A stretch of 64,000 nucleotides of DNA from NCBI RefSeq assembly GCF_017254835.1, contig NZ_JAFKCW010000001.1, positions 1,539,063 through 1,603,062 on the forward strand. The letters are read 5' to 3'. Source of the stretch: Algoriphagus aestuariicola (lineage in GTDB: Bacteria; Bacteroidota; Bacteroidia; Cytophagales; Cyclobacteriaceae). A program made the translations under genes and the position numbers. The notes beneath the pieces were generated by a model. It had not been told where the DNA came from. It worked only from the letters and a program-made list of their open reading frames with translations, and searched no databases. Position 1 is the first letter of the stretch; each line of letters begins with the position of its first letter. Below, piece after piece: positions 24,296 through 34,018 of the stretch.

Positions 24296-26758
24296 TCAAA
24301 ACTCTTTCTCGCCAAACTCGCTTTTCACAAACTTCGCGCGGTTCTTAGATCGGTTGATCGTGTAGGATAGGTTCAGCAGGATCATGTCTACTTCCTGTAT
24401 ATAATTGGTCGTCGTGTAAAACTCCCCATCCCGCCAAGTGGTAATCCGCTGCTCGTTGGTCTTTAGTGCGCCTAAATCGATGTTTTGCCAGAGAAGATTG
24501 ACGGCCAACTGACCATCCATGAAGGTCTTTTTGATGTTCAAAGAAGGAAGATAAAAGCGGCTGTCTTCTCCCTGGGCTGTCACACGCCTGGAGAGATAGT
24601 TTAGGGTAAACTGGGAACTGATGGTTTTAGAGAAGTTGAAGGTTGTATTGAAGTTATATGAATAGGTCCATGCCGCCTGATCTACGGAACTATTGTCAAA
24701 CTCTCCCCGGATGGAATAGTGGTAGACATTTCCACCCAAATAGGCCTTCCATTTTTCCGTGAAAAAGAGTTCCGTTCCCAATTCCAGTCCAATGGATTTG
24801 GCAGTTCCCACATTGGAATAGATTCGGTTGAGAATGGTGTCATTGTAAACCGTATTCACCCGGTTGACGAGATTTTCGATTCGGGTATAATAGGCCGTCA
24901 CAAAGAAGCTGTTGTCTTTCCAGTTTTTGATCATTCCAGCTTCGAGCGTATTGATAAATTCCGGCAATACGTTTGGATCACCTTGTTCGAGCGTTTCGCT
25001 ATGTTCCCGCTCTGGGAAAGGATTCATTTTGAAGGTGGTTTCCCTCTCCACTCGCTGGGTAAAGTTCAGTTTCCAAGCAAGGTCTTCCTTGGCCTGGTAG
25101 CTTAGGCTTCCGCTGAAAAAAGGTCGGATGTAGTCATATAGGTAAGTCGTATCCAAGCTTCCGGTCTTGTCCTGCAGCTGGAATTTCCGGTCCATCAATT
25201 CTGTTCTTACCCCCGCACTGTAGGACCATTTTTCTTTCTTTTTTTCCCATTGGATATAGCCTGTATGGATGATCCGCTTGAGATCAACTTCCGAAGAAAA
25301 CTCCGGTACTATTTCCCAAATTCCGGTTTCATTGTTTTTTCTCTCGTACAAAAAGTCCCCAAAATGATCCAAAAAGCGGTATTGGTAGCCTATCTGCACA
25401 TTGCCGAACGAGCTTGGCTTGAAGGTATAGTCCAGATTGTATCGAATGCCGTTGAGGGGATTATCATTGGTATTGTATTCATCTTGATAGACGATAGAGA
25501 GGTCTGGATAGCCGAGGTTTCTGTTGATCGTGGGCCCGCCGAGCATGCTGTATTCGTAGAGGATGGAGGTACTGAGCTTTGAGGAATTGGAAAAGGTGTG
25601 GGAATAATCCAGACTTCCCAAAGCAAAATCACCTCGACGGTTTTGGCCGTTGGCATTGAAGTACTGAAAAGGAGCTGATTCACCACCAGGATATTCTTGG
25701 TGGTTATCGTAATAGAGAATATCCGCCGTTCTCAACTTATCTCTGACTCCTGCATAAAATCCCAAGCTGAAGGAATTGGAAGTACTTGGATTATATCCCA
25801 GCGTGAATCTTCCGGAGTAATTGGTTTCGTCGATACTTCGTTCACCTTCGGATGGGAAATAAGTGGTGGTATCACCCTCGATGGTGTATACATTTCCTAC
25901 CCGTTTGCCAGCAATGTCGTTTCGCTGGTAGCTTGCTCCGAGGGAAAGATCCCATTTCCCCTTTTGATAATTTAGGTTAAAATCTCCGCCGTACCGATTC
26001 TGGGGAGCTTTGTTGTCGTAGTTTTCGATGGATGGAAAGCCCAATTTCCCGTTGAATTGCAGGTAGAGTCCGTCAGTAGCGCCTTTTTTGGTAGTGATAT
26101 TGATGATCCCGGCTTTTCCCTCTGAGTCAAACTGCGCCCCGGGTGAGGAGAGCCATTCCACCTTTTCTATGCTGTTGGCGGGCAGCTGTCCCAAGAGCAT
26201 CATGGGATCTCCCTGAGTAGGACGGCCGTTGATCATCACGACAAAGCCCGTGTTCCCGCGGATCGCGAGAGTTCCTTCGGAATTGATGCTGACGCCTGGT
26301 AGGTTTTTGAGGACGTCGGTCGCGGCGCCGCCTTGGGCTGCTTCGAAGTTGTCAGCGGAAAAGCTCTGTTTTTCGGGTCGGAATTCCGTCGTGATTCGTT
26401 GTCCTTGGACTTCTATTGCTTGGAGATCCTGAGCGGAACTGGAAAGGGAAATTACTCCCAGATCAAGTTTTTGATTTCTGCTCAACTCAAACCCCCCAGA
26501 GCTTGCCGGGCCAAAACCCATAAAGCTGGCAATAATATAGTATCGGCCCGGAGAAGAGTTTTCGAACGAGAATTTCCCCTCCTGATCTGAGATAGTGCCG
26601 TCAATAAAGACGCTGTCCTTTTGAGAAAAAAGCACAATGGAGGCATATTCGATGCCTTTCTGAGTGCTTTGATCCTGAATTCTCCCACTAATTTGACTTT
26701 GGGTAAATGCCAATCGGGCCCAGCCTACGAAAAAGAATAGAAAAAGAGTTGATTTCAT
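24296..26758 (-). CDS. Outer membrane beta-barrel receptor, CarboxypepD_reg plus plug
   Basis: An 820-residue outer membrane protein. A signal peptide (KSTLFLFFFVGWARLAFT) precedes a carboxypeptidase-regulatory-like beta sandwich (about 22-110), a TonB-type plug (about 125-230: DVLKNLPGVSINSEGTLAIRG, FVVMINGRPTQGD) and a large barrel of the Bacteroidetes OMP_b-brl type (GYIQWEKKKEKWSYSAGVRTE). No partner lipoprotein (SusD) is encoded next to it, so it is not a typical glycan system; the ligand is unknown. The ATG at 26758 is preferred to a TTG three codons upstream. The malonate transporter genes end 51 bases upstream. Confidence 0.88.
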   Translation of the reverse strand: MKSTLFLFFFVGWARLAFTQSQISGRIQDQSTQKGIEYASIVLFSQKDSVFIDGTISDQEGKFSFENSSPGRYYIIASFMGFGPASSGGFELSRNQKLDLGVISLSSSAQDLQAIEVQGQRITTEFRPEKQSFSADNFEAAQGGAATDVLKNLPGVSINSEGTLAIRGNTGFVVMINGRPTQGDPMMLLGQLPANSIEKVEWLSSPGAQFDSEGKAGIINITTKKGATDGLYLQFNGKLGFPSIENYDNKAPQNRYGGDFNLNYQKGKWDLSLGASYQRNDIAGKRVGNVYTIEGDTTTYFPSEGERSIDETNYSGRFTLGYNPSTSNSFSLGFYAGVRDKLRTADILYYDNHQEYPGGESAPFQYFNANGQNRRGDFALGSLDYSHTFSNSSKLSTSILYEYSMLGGPTINRNLGYPDLSIVYQDEYNTNDNPLNGIRYNLDYTFKPSSFGNVQIGYQYRFLDHFGDFLYERKNNETGIWEIVPEFSSEVDLKRIIHTGYIQWEKKKEKWSYSAGVRTELMDRKFQLQDKTGSLDTTYLYDYIRPFFSGSLSYQAKEDLAWKLNFTQRVERETTFKMNPFPEREHSETLEQGDPNVLPEFINTLEAGMIKNWKDNSFFVTAYYTRIENLVNRVNTVYNDTILNRIYSNVGTAKSIGLELGTELFFTEKWKAYLGGNVYHYSIRGEFDNSSVDQAAWTYSYNFNTTFNFSKTISSQFTLNYLSRRVTAQGEDSRFYLPSLNIKKTFMDGQLAVNLLWQNIDLGALKTNEQRITTWRDGEFYTTTNYIQEVDMILLNLSYTINRSKNRAKFVKSEFGEKEF

Positions 26759-26809
26759 TTGCTCCAAAGATACCTAGCCTTAGTCCTTGTTGGATTTCCA
26801 TTTATCAAA

Positions 26810-27571
26810 CTAGCCAACCAAGATTTTAATAAACAGATAGAAAACAGAAGGACAAACCAAGCAGCCCAGCCCTGTATAAAAGGTAGCCGTGACAGCACCA
26901 TAAGGCACCAATCTGGGATCGGTGGCTGCCAGACCTGCGGCCACGCCACTGGAAGTTCCCATGATTCCACCGAAAGCCATGGCTGAGCCAGCAGTTTTCA
27001 ATCCGATTTTCTTAGCTAAAATGGGAGTAAAGATGGTCACAGCAATGGTTTTCACGACTCCTGTTCCGATGCTCAAGGCGATCACCTCCGAGCTGGCCCC
27101 CAAAGCTCCACCCGTCACTGGACCGACGATATACGTGCAGGCTCCGGCTCCGATGGTGCAAAGACTTACTGCATCTCGATAGCCAAATGCCCAAGCCAAG
27201 CCAACTCCCGCAATAAAAAACACTCCTATTCCCAATACCAAGGAAATTAAGCCAAGAATTCCGCTTTTCTTGATCAACACAAAACTGGCCCCGATCGCTG
27301 TGGCAACAATTGCAAAGTCCCGAAACATGGATCCTCCGAGTACCGAAAGTCCTTTGAACAATTGTAAATCAGCCAGTCCTTTTTCTCCCCCTCCAAAAAC
27401 TCCTCCGAGATAGCCAAAGAATAGCGCTAGGAAGATGGCCAATGCAGAACCTGGAATTCTGGAATTCAGTACTTTCTTGGAAAACCAATCGGTGATCCAA
27501 GTCAAAGTTCCAACGAGCAAAAAGGCGACGATCAAGCCATTTTTATCCAGCACTTGCATCAAATCATTCAT
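26810..27571 (-). CDS. madM: Malonate transporter subunit MadM
   Basis: The larger subunit of the two-part MadLM malonate:sodium symporter of the inner membrane. The 253-residue protein has about eight hydrophobic helices and the glycine-rich segments FFGYLGGVFGGGEK, GAGACTYIVGPVTGGALGASSE and GGIMGTSSGVAAG. The gene overlaps madL by 8 bases (27564-27571), which points to translational coupling. With matB upstream of madL the three genes form an import-plus-activation unit: malonate enters and is turned into malonyl-CoA. Confidence 0.88.
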   Translation of the reverse strand: MNDLMQVLDKNGLIVAFLLVGTLTWITDWFSKKVLNSRIPGSALAIFLALFFGYLGGVFGGGEKGLADLQLFKGLSVLGGSMFRDFAIVATAIGASFVLIKKSGILGLISLVLGIGVFFIAGVGLAWAFGYRDAVSLCTIGAGACTYIVGPVTGGALGASSEVIALSIGTGVVKTIAVTIFTPILAKKIGLKTAGSAMAFGGIMGTSSGVAAGLAATDPRLVPYGAVTATFYTGLGCLVCPSVFYLFIKILVG

Positions 27572-27926
27572 GGGCGGCTGGAAAAGATTTGGTTAAGATT
27601 TTAAAAACCCAGAATGCAAGCAAAACAGGCACAATGCCCGCCAGGATGGCCAATGTTCCAGCGGAAAGCGCCGATTTGACATTGAGGCTGGCAGCCATGG
27701 CAATGACAACGGGAATATAGAGCTTGTTCCAAAATTCGATTCCAAACTCAAATTCCTTTTTCCACCATCCGTTTTTACGAAAAGTCTCTGCCAGTAACAG
27801 AAGAAAAATCATCGCAAACCCCACTCCGCCCACATTGGCATCGATTCCCAGCCAAGTGCCAAGAAGTTCCCCAGCCCACATGCCTAGTAAAAAAGAAAAG
27901 GAAAGTACAGCAAGTCCTTGGATCAT
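27564..27926 (-). CDS. madL: Malonate transporter subunit MadL
   Basis: The small subunit of the MadLM malonate transporter, 120 residues with about four membrane helices (QGLAVLSFSFLLGMWAGELLG, GFAMIFLLLLAE, LYIPVVIAMAASLNV, LAILAGIVPVLLAFWVF). The motif IDANVGGVGFAM is typical for MadL. It begins 17 bases after the matB stop and overlaps madM. Its size and its position before the MadM homologue support the call strongly. Confidence 0.88.
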   Translation of the reverse strand: MIQGLAVLSFSFLLGMWAGELLGTWLGIDANVGGVGFAMIFLLLLAETFRKNGWWKKEFEFGIEFWNKLYIPVVIAMAASLNVKSALSAGTLAILAGIVPVLLAFWVFKILTKSFPAAHE

Positions 27927-27943
27927 TTCGGAGTCAGTTAGGG

Positions 27944-29422
27944 TTAAAACAACTTTTTGAGGTCGTTTTTGACCACCTTGCCCATGGCGTTTCTGGGCAG
28001 CTCGTCTAGGACAATGTATTTTCTTGGAGTCTTATAGGCGGGCATTTGGGCTCGTAGCCATTGGTTGATTTCTTTGGGATCAGTCGATTCCTTCAGGATC
28101 AAGGCGGCAGAAACCAACTCTCCCCATTCCTCGTCCGGGATACCAACGACCCCGCAATCATTGACCGCAGGATGCTTTCTTAGGATTTCCTCGATCTCCA
28201 AGGCCGAGATTTTGTAGCCGCCTGATTTGATGATGTCTATCGAATCCCTTCCTAGGATGCGGTAATATCCATCTTCAATGACAGCCACATCCCCGGTTCG
28301 GAACCAGCCGTCCTGTGTAAATGATTTGGCGGTAGCTTCCGGCTTACCCCAATATTCTTTAAACACAGATGGACCTTTGATCTGAATTTCGCCAGGCTGA
28401 CCGATTTCTATTGTTTGGTTCTTCTCATCGACTAATCTGGCTTGCACTCCAGGCAAAGGCTGCCCAATATATCCTGCGCGTCGTTCTCCTTCATAAGGAT
28501 TGCTGATGGCCATTCCGATTTCCGTCATTCCGTACCGCTCCAGAAGGTAATGCCCGGAAATTCCCTTCCACTTTTCCATCACGGAAACGGGCAGGGCTGC
28601 AGAGCCTGAGACCATCAGCCTAAACTTAGCCATGCAATCCCTGAGCTGCTGCTGCTCTTCTTCTATACAGGATTCAAATTCCGATATCAGCTTGAAGTAT
28701 ATGGTAGGCACCGCCATAAAGACATTTACTTTTCCTTCCAAAAAAGTATCAAATACCTGCTTTGCATCGAATGGATGAAGGAATTGGAGAGTTGCACCAG
28801 CCCAAAGAGCAGAGGAAACCACATTGATAATTCCGTGTACATGATGGAGTGGGAGAAGACAAATCGTATGATCCTCCGGAGACCATTGCCAGGCATTAAT
28901 CAAGGTGCTGACCTGAGATTCGATGATGTTATGAGTCGTAAGAACTCCCTTTGGCAGGTTTGTGGTGCCGGAGGTATATAGGATCATGGCACCTCGTTGA
29001 CCATCTATTCTTGGAAGTTCTTTTCCGGAAGAAGCCGAATCGATCTCTTCAAAAGTCAAGAATCGAATGTTTTTTTCCTCGGCGTAAGCCTGAAGTATCT
29101 CCACATATTCTGGCCCCGCGATGATGATTTTCGTTTGAGTATCTTCGATGACATAAGCCAAAGAAGGTAATGGGTATGTGATACAAAGGGGAACGGCAAT
29201 GCCTCCAGCTTTCCAAATTGCCCATTGGATTTTGACATAATCGAAGCCTGGCGAAACCATGAAGGCTACTCGTGCTTCAGCCAAATCAGATTTTTTTCCC
29301 AGGAGTATCGCGGCGATTTTGTCGCTTTCCGCTTGGAGTTGTCTATAGGAATAGCTCCCTTCCGGGTCTATGATGGCGGTTTTATCGGGAGAGGTTAGGC
29401 TTTGGGCAAATAGGTTCAGCAT
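27944..29422 (-). CDS. matB: Malonyl-CoA synthetase, MatB-type AMP-binding enzyme
   Basis: A 492-residue member of the ANL superfamily. It should join malonate and CoA with ATP through an acyl-adenylate. The P-loop-like motif ILYTSGTTNLPKGV, the ERYGMTEIGMA motif, the hinge GRDSIDIIKSGGYKIS and the C-terminal catalytic lysine in RNAMGKVVKND are all present. MatB specificity is inferred from the short N-terminus and above all from the linked madL-madM genes; an acyl-CoA synthetase with another substrate is the alternative. No malonyl-CoA decarboxylase is nearby, so the product may go directly into fatty acid synthesis. Confidence 0.85.
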   Translation of the reverse strand: MLNLFAQSLTSPDKTAIIDPEGSYSYRQLQAESDKIAAILLGKKSDLAEARVAFMVSPGFDYVKIQWAIWKAGGIAVPLCITYPLPSLAYVIEDTQTKIIIAGPEYVEILQAYAEEKNIRFLTFEEIDSASSGKELPRIDGQRGAMILYTSGTTNLPKGVLTTHNIIESQVSTLINAWQWSPEDHTICLLPLHHVHGIINVVSSALWAGATLQFLHPFDAKQVFDTFLEGKVNVFMAVPTIYFKLISEFESCIEEEQQQLRDCMAKFRLMVSGSAALPVSVMEKWKGISGHYLLERYGMTEIGMAISNPYEGERRAGYIGQPLPGVQARLVDEKNQTIEIGQPGEIQIKGPSVFKEYWGKPEATAKSFTQDGWFRTGDVAVIEDGYYRILGRDSIDIIKSGGYKISALEIEEILRKHPAVNDCGVVGIPDEEWGELVSAALILKESTDPKEINQWLRAQMPAYKTPRKYIVLDELPRNAMGKVVKNDLKKLF

Positions 29423-29551
29423 TTATGCGGCAATTTCCCCTTAAGATACCCATTAAATGGAATTTTGAAAGTCGAAGTAGCCAGCAGCTAGATGAAGGAA
29501 AAGTCAGGCAGTTTTCCAAAAGAAAAGGCTGCCATGTGACAGTCTGTTTGA

Positions 29552-30244
29552 TTAATTGATAGAGACAGCAGCGCTCTCTTCGGTCAGGATGATTGTGTGC
29601 TCCTGGCTGATATTTCCCGCTGGAATGGCGGGATCTTGGTGTAGGAGTCGGTTCAACATTTCAGCTTTTTCCTCTCCGGTGATCACCCAAAGAATCTTTT
29701 CTGCTTGGTTGATCAAGGGATAGGTGAGAGTCATCCGATACCGGCCCTGGTAGGGATTGCCGGTCAAAGCTACGTCTCTATCCACCACCTGAAGGACCTC
29801 GTCACCGGGGATAAGGGATGCCGTATGCCCATCGGTGCCTATCCCCAAGTGTATCAAATCAAGTTTTCCGGTTTCCGTAATTCTTCGGATGCTCTCTGAG
29901 TACTCGAGGCAGGCTTGGTCAAGATCCTCAGCGACGACATGCATGGGGAAGATATTCAAGCGGGTAGGCAACTTGGTATCTTCTATGGATTTGAACAATT
30001 GGGTCAGATTTCGATCCGGATGCCCGTCTGGGGCGATCCTCTCATCAACTTGAAAAAGAAAAACCTTTTCCCAGGGCAAATCATGGGCAGCAAGTGCTTT
30101 GATCATTTCCCAAGGCGTTCGGCCGCCGCTGATGGCCATCGTGAAAATGCCTTTTTTTGCAATGTTTTCTCTGATCCTGTCCGCGATGTAGTCGGCTGCT
30201 TCTTTGGCCACTTCACTTGCGGACTGAAATGTTCTGATTTCCAT
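29552..30244 (-). CDS. pgl: 6-phosphogluconolactonase
   Basis: The second enzyme of the oxidative pentose phosphate pathway, hydrolysing 6-phosphogluconolactone. The 230-residue protein belongs to the DevB type (GNAT/NagB-like fold): AISGGRTPWEMIKAL, FQVDERIAPDGHPDRNL and LIHLGIGTDGHTASLIPG carry the active site. The ATG directly abuts the zwf stop (no gap), so the two genes are translationally coupled. The 129 bases between it and matB hold no gene. Confidence 0.94.
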   Translation of the reverse strand: MEIRTFQSASEVAKEAADYIADRIRENIAKKGIFTMAISGGRTPWEMIKALAAHDLPWEKVFLFQVDERIAPDGHPDRNLTQLFKSIEDTKLPTRLNIFPMHVVAEDLDQACLEYSESIRRITETGKLDLIHLGIGTDGHTASLIPGDEVLQVVDRDVALTGNPYQGRYRMTLTYPLINQAEKILWVITGEEKAEMLNRLLHQDPAIPAGNISQEHTIILTEESAAVSIN

Positions 30245-31627
30245 TTATTTACTTTTTGTCACTACTGGATTGTTCCAACCACCAAGAGGCAAAATTTGCT
30301 CGTTTACTACCTCCGGTCCCCAAGAATTAACATCATATGTATAAACGGGATGGTCGGAGGATAAGTATTCATCAACGATTTTCCATGCCTCCTCTACATA
30401 ATCTTGGCGTGCGAAATGGGTGGGATCGCCTGCCATTGCATCCGTGAGCACCCGTTCATAGGCTTCTTTCTCATTGGGAAAGGGAGTGGGATTTCCTTGG
30501 ACCTCGGTCAGCACCGATGCCATATCTTCTCCCGGTGCCATAATTAGCATTCCAAACGCGACTTTTACATCCGGACTTATGCGAAAGCGTATATGGTTGG
30601 GTTGGGTGGCAATGGTGGAATATGCTGACGGCAAATGCTTGAATTTGACGACGATCTCGGTGCAGGTTACCGGGAGGTTTTTGCCCGCTCTGATGTAGAA
30701 AGGCACGCCTTGCCATCTGGGTGAATCGATATGCAGTCGCATTGCCGCGAAAGTCTCTGTTTTGGAGTTTTCTTTCACGGCTTTTTCTCCGAGATATCCC
30801 TCATATTGGCCGCAGATGACGTCTTGGGCTTTGAGGGGAGCGATAGCTTTCAACACCTTGACTTTTTCGTCACGGATAGACTCGCTGTCCAGAGCCTTCG
30901 GCGGCTCCATGGTCAGGTTACACAGGATTTGGAAAAGGTGGTTTTGGATCACGTCGCGAATCGCCCCGGTGACGTCGTAGAACGCACCTCGGCCTTGGAT
31001 TCCAAAGTCTTCGGCCATCGTGATCTGTATGCTCTCGATGTGCTTTTTGTTCCACACCGGTTCGAGAAGTGAGTTGACAAACCGGAAGAAGACGATATTG
31101 TTGACTGGTCTTTTGCCCAAGTAGTGGTCGATCCTGTAGATCGCGCTCTCGGCAAATTTTGCCAAAAGCACCCTGTTCAATGCTTTGGCAGATTCAAAAT
31201 CAGTCCCGAATGGCTTCTCCACGATGACTCGTGCGCCTTTCGCACAGCCCGAGTGGTCTAGCTGGGCGATGATGGTTGGGAAAAGAACGGGCGGGATGGC
31301 CAGGTAGTGGGTGGGATTGTTTGCTTCTCCCAAGGCTTCCCGTATTCTTCTGAAAGTCCCTTGATCCGTATAGTCGCCGCCTACGAAAGCGAGAAGACTA
31401 CAGAATTTCTTGTAGGATTCCTCTTCGAATTGCCCGTGTTTTTGGATGCTTTCCTTTGCACGGGCACGGAGTTTTTCAAGGTCATATTCACCCCTCGCCA
31501 CGCCAATGATCGGAGAGTTTAGATTTCCCCTCTTTACCATCATGTGAAGTGCCGGGAATATTTTTTTATAAGCAAGATCTCCGGTTGCACCGTAGAAAAC
31601 CAAAGCATCTGATTTGACTTGACTCAT
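30245..31627 (-). CDS. zwf: Glucose-6-phosphate 1-dehydrogenase
   Basis: Zwf oxidises glucose 6-phosphate to the lactone and makes NADPH. The 460-residue protein has the nucleotide-binding start [17 protein letters not shown] (residues about 12-28) and the active-site motif RIDHYLGK with the catalytic histidine region further on. The C-terminal half ([17 protein letters not shown]) is complete. It leads the zwf-pgl operon; 6-phosphogluconate dehydrogenase is not encoded in the window. A ROK-type glucokinase gene starts 774 bases upstream and ends 114 bases before zwf, so glucose phosphorylation and oxidation may be controlled together. Confidence 0.95.
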   Translation of the reverse strand: MSQVKSDALVFYGATGDLAYKKIFPALHMMVKRGNLNSPIIGVARGEYDLEKLRARAKESIQKHGQFEEESYKKFCSLLAFVGGDYTDQGTFRRIREALGEANNPTHYLAIPPVLFPTIIAQLDHSGCAKGARVIVEKPFGTDFESAKALNRVLLAKFAESAIYRIDHYLGKRPVNNIVFFRFVNSLLEPVWNKKHIESIQITMAEDFGIQGRGAFYDVTGAIRDVIQNHLFQILCNLTMEPPKALDSESIRDEKVKVLKAIAPLKAQDVICGQYEGYLGEKAVKENSKTETFAAMRLHIDSPRWQGVPFYIRAGKNLPVTCTEIVVKFKHLPSAYSTIATQPNHIRFRISPDVKVAFGMLIMAPGEDMASVLTEVQGNPTPFPNEKEAYERVLTDAMAGDPTHFARQDYVEEAWKIVDEYLSSDHPVYTYDVNSWGPEVVNEQILPLGGWNNPVVTKSK

Positions 31628-31741
31628 GAATGAAAGCGTGATTAAGACTTGGAATGGGTTGAGCAGTTCCGGAATGATTTCAGAGTCCGGAATTCGATTT
31701 TATTGAAATGTGGATTTCGGGAATTTAGTTTCCAGCAGCCA

Positions 31742-32401
31742 TCAAAACTTATAGGATTTTTCCCAAAGCCTGAAGCCACCAGTAAATGCGTTTTTGTTGG
31801 ATCCAAGGCTGCAATCCTCAGGGATCTCGTCCAGCAGTTTGGAATTGCCTCCGCCCAGGACAATGTGGTCGGGCTGGAAGCAGCGTCTGAAGTGGGAGAT
31901 CGACTGATATACGAGTTCTTTCCAGCGTTTCTTTCCGAGTTTTTTCAGGGCATCGTTGCCTACGTGGGTTTCAAAAGTCCCTTGCTTAAATGGGAGGTGC
32001 CCACCTTCCATGGGGAGAATAAGTTCTTCGAAAACCAAGGCTGTTCCGAGCCCCGTGCCGAATCCCATAAAAAGTAATTTGCCGCCTTCGTAGCTTCCCA
32101 AAGCTTGCATCGCGGCGTCGTTGATGATTTTGACAGGACAGCCAAAAGCAGCCTCGAAGTCATAACCTTTCCAACCTTCGCCCATATTGACGGGATTTGC
32201 GACGATTTTTCCCTGCTTGACCACGCCGGGGAAACCTATGCTGATACGGTCGTACTTCCAGTCTTTAGAGGCTTCCTTGACTAGGGGGATCATTTCTTCT
32301 GGGGTGAAATCTTTGCCTGAGGGTATCTTGATTCGTTCGGGCTGCCCCGTCGCCAGGATTTTTATGTTTGATCCTCCGATGTCAATTACGAGTACGTTCA
32401 T
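31742..32401 (-). CDS. ROK-family sugar kinase, polyphosphate-glucokinase-like
   Basis: A 219-residue kinase of the actin-like ROK fold. The phosphate motif DIGGSNIKIL begins at residue 7, followed by GFPGVVKQGK and NDAAMQALGSYEGGK; the GFGTGLGTALV motif and IVLGGGNSK close the ATP site. The short length and KKRWKELVYQSISHFRRCFQPDH resemble polyphosphate glucokinase (PpgK), which can use polyphosphate or ATP to phosphorylate glucose. Donor and substrate cannot be proved from sequence. Its product would feed Zwf, encoded next on the same strand. Confidence 0.82.
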   Translation of the reverse strand: MNVLVIDIGGSNIKILATGQPERIKIPSGKDFTPEEMIPLVKEASKDWKYDRISIGFPGVVKQGKIVANPVNMGEGWKGYDFEAAFGCPVKIINDAAMQALGSYEGGKLLFMGFGTGLGTALVFEELILPMEGGHLPFKQGTFETHVGNDALKKLGKKRWKELVYQSISHFRRCFQPDHIVLGGGNSKLLDEIPEDCSLGSNKNAFTGGFRLWEKSYKF

Positions 32402-32879
32402 TTTTTACAATTACAATAGGTAGTTAGGTTTGTTTGTGTTTGAAAGACAATCTCCCTCGGAAAGCGGCTTCAATCCAAAGAAAATTCCCTCCATGTGTTG
32501 ATGTTTTTGATACAGCTATGCGAAATGCGGACTAAAGATAAGCAATACTTTCACTCGAAAAGGCCATTGCTTAAGGCTTTTTGACTTACATTAATTGGTG
32601 TTTTTTGGATTTTATCAGAACATTATTCTTCTGTTTGTGAGGTTTTTACATTTCGTTTCTGCTGGATTTGCCTTTTGCAATAAAATATAGTAGTGCGGAG
32701 GGAGAGGAAAAAATGGGGTTTTAACTGTAATAGCCTGTTTTTTTTGTTAGGTCGGTATCGTCCTAAAGAATTTTTTTGAAAGTGTTTATCAATCCACGGA
32801 CAAAAGGAAAGTCGCCTTTTTGTGTTTTGGTTTAATGGCGTGCGAAAAGCCATTTGGAAGCGGGGATAATGAAACCAGC
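32402..32879. other. Intergenic region without a supported gene
   Basis: These 478 bases separate the ROK kinase and a second NAD(P)-binding reductase gene. An open frame of 95 codons on the minus strand (32623-32910) has no signal peptide, no recognisable motif and an odd composition, and it overlaps the next gene, so I do not call it. A short inverted repeat TTAGG/CCTAA near 32747-32766 before a T-run could be part of a terminator, but its stem is weak. Confidence 0.5.
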
Positions 32880-33497
32880 TTAGACTGAAATCAATTTGAA
32901 ATGATAGCAAGAATTCTCCTTTTTGTTCCAGCAGATTTCCTTGCTCAGGTGATAGAATGCCTCAAGAAGGGGAGCGTTGACCATCCTTCCGACGTCAATC
33001 GCCCTAAAGCCAATAAGCTCAATCAGCCTTTTGAGTCGTAGCCTTTCCTGTTCGTGGTCTCCGCAAAAATAGGTTTCCTTGATAATGCCGAGAACGTCAG
33101 AGTTGGGATAGTCGATTCCCAGGTTATTGAAAGCTTTAAAAGTGGCTGCTTTTGGCGCGGCTTTGATGATTTGAGTTGTATTGGTATTTGCAAGTTTTTG
33201 CTTGTAGCTGGCATTGGTGCAATCTACGATGATTTTGTCGTCCAGATCCACATTTTTGAGGGCAGCGCAGATTTCAGTAAGGTGCTCGTTTTCACTGCAG
33301 ATAAGAATGATTTCTGATTGGATTATCGCCGATTCAAAAGGGCAAATCCTATGGTGTAGGCGGTTCAGCGCTTTCCACTCATTGGCTTCCGTGTCAAAGT
33401 CACTGCAAACTCCGAAGACTACGGAAAGGCCCGCGTCCAGATACTTACTTCCCAAGGTTTTTGCCAGACTAGTTCCGCCAAGTATTCCAAGTTTCAT
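32880..33497 (-). CDS. NAD(P)-binding oxidoreductase, divergent F420-reductase-like
   Basis: A 205-residue Rossmann protein starting at the ATG 33497 (MKLGILGGTSLAKTLG); an upstream TTG is less likely. The nucleotide loop reads GILGGTSLAKTL, with Ser-Leu in place of the usual glycine-isoleucine. The later DDKIIVDCTN and KAAPKAATFKAFNNLG segments match the NADP oxidoreductase family to which the protein at 20.5-21.2 kb also belongs. It is shorter and more divergent than that one. Substrate unknown; no partner gene is close. Confidence 0.72.
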   Translation of the reverse strand: MKLGILGGTSLAKTLGSKYLDAGLSVVFGVCSDFDTEANEWKALNRLHHRICPFESAIIQSEIILICSENEHLTEICAALKNVDLDDKIIVDCTNASYKQKLANTNTTQIIKAAPKAATFKAFNNLGIDYPNSDVLGIIKETYFCGDHEQERLRLKRLIELIGFRAIDVGRMVNAPLLEAFYHLSKEICWNKKENSCYHFKLISV

Positions 33498-34018
33498 ACA
33501 GCTCAAAATTGTTTTTCATGAATCTGTTCAGTTCGAAGTTTTCTTGGGGAGTAAAACAGGGAGGGAGCGATAAACCAAGAAGTCGAAAAGAGCAAAAGAA
33601 AAGTAGGTTAAAAATCTATAGTGTCAAAATATAATTCCGAAAAAACTTATTAAATGAAATATTATTCATTTTACTGGTTTTGAAACACAAAAAATAGTCT
33701 TTAAAATTCTGTTTTTCCGACTTATGGTTTTTGAGCGAGAGGAAGAATATCGCAGCCAGACAATTCAACATGGGAAAACCTTATATTTTCCTTTCCAAAT
33801 TCTCATAGGTAGCTTTTGGTTATCGAAGGCATTGTTACAAACTTCGACAGGAAGACAAAGCATACGGACCATTATAGTTTTCCATGCATCTAGGCATCCT
33901 TGGAGAATAGCGGAGCCTCAAAGAGGTAGCAAATCTTATACCTTGATAGATATATAGGTGTTCATCGGAGCCTGACAGTTATTTTTGTCTACAAGCCCAA
34001 CTCAAACCCAAAAGAATC
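33498..34018. other. Intergenic region, divergent promoters expected
   Basis: This AT-rich stretch separates a minus-strand reductase gene from the plus-strand FAD oxidoreductase. A 77-codon open frame (33724-33957, plus) has no family features and I do not call it. A TATTTTTG box (33980-33987), 32 bases before the FAD gene start, fits the Bacteroidetes -7 pattern, but no TTTG lies at the right distance upstream. Nothing else is clear. Confidence 0.4.

Noticed and set aside
32623-32910. A 95-codon gene on the minus strand
   Set aside because: No motif, no signal peptide, overlap with the start of a well supported neighbour's 3' end, and unusual residue content.
33724-33957. A 77-codon gene on the plus strand
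   Set aside because: No recognisable features; it lies in an AT-rich promoter region and no start signal is seen.
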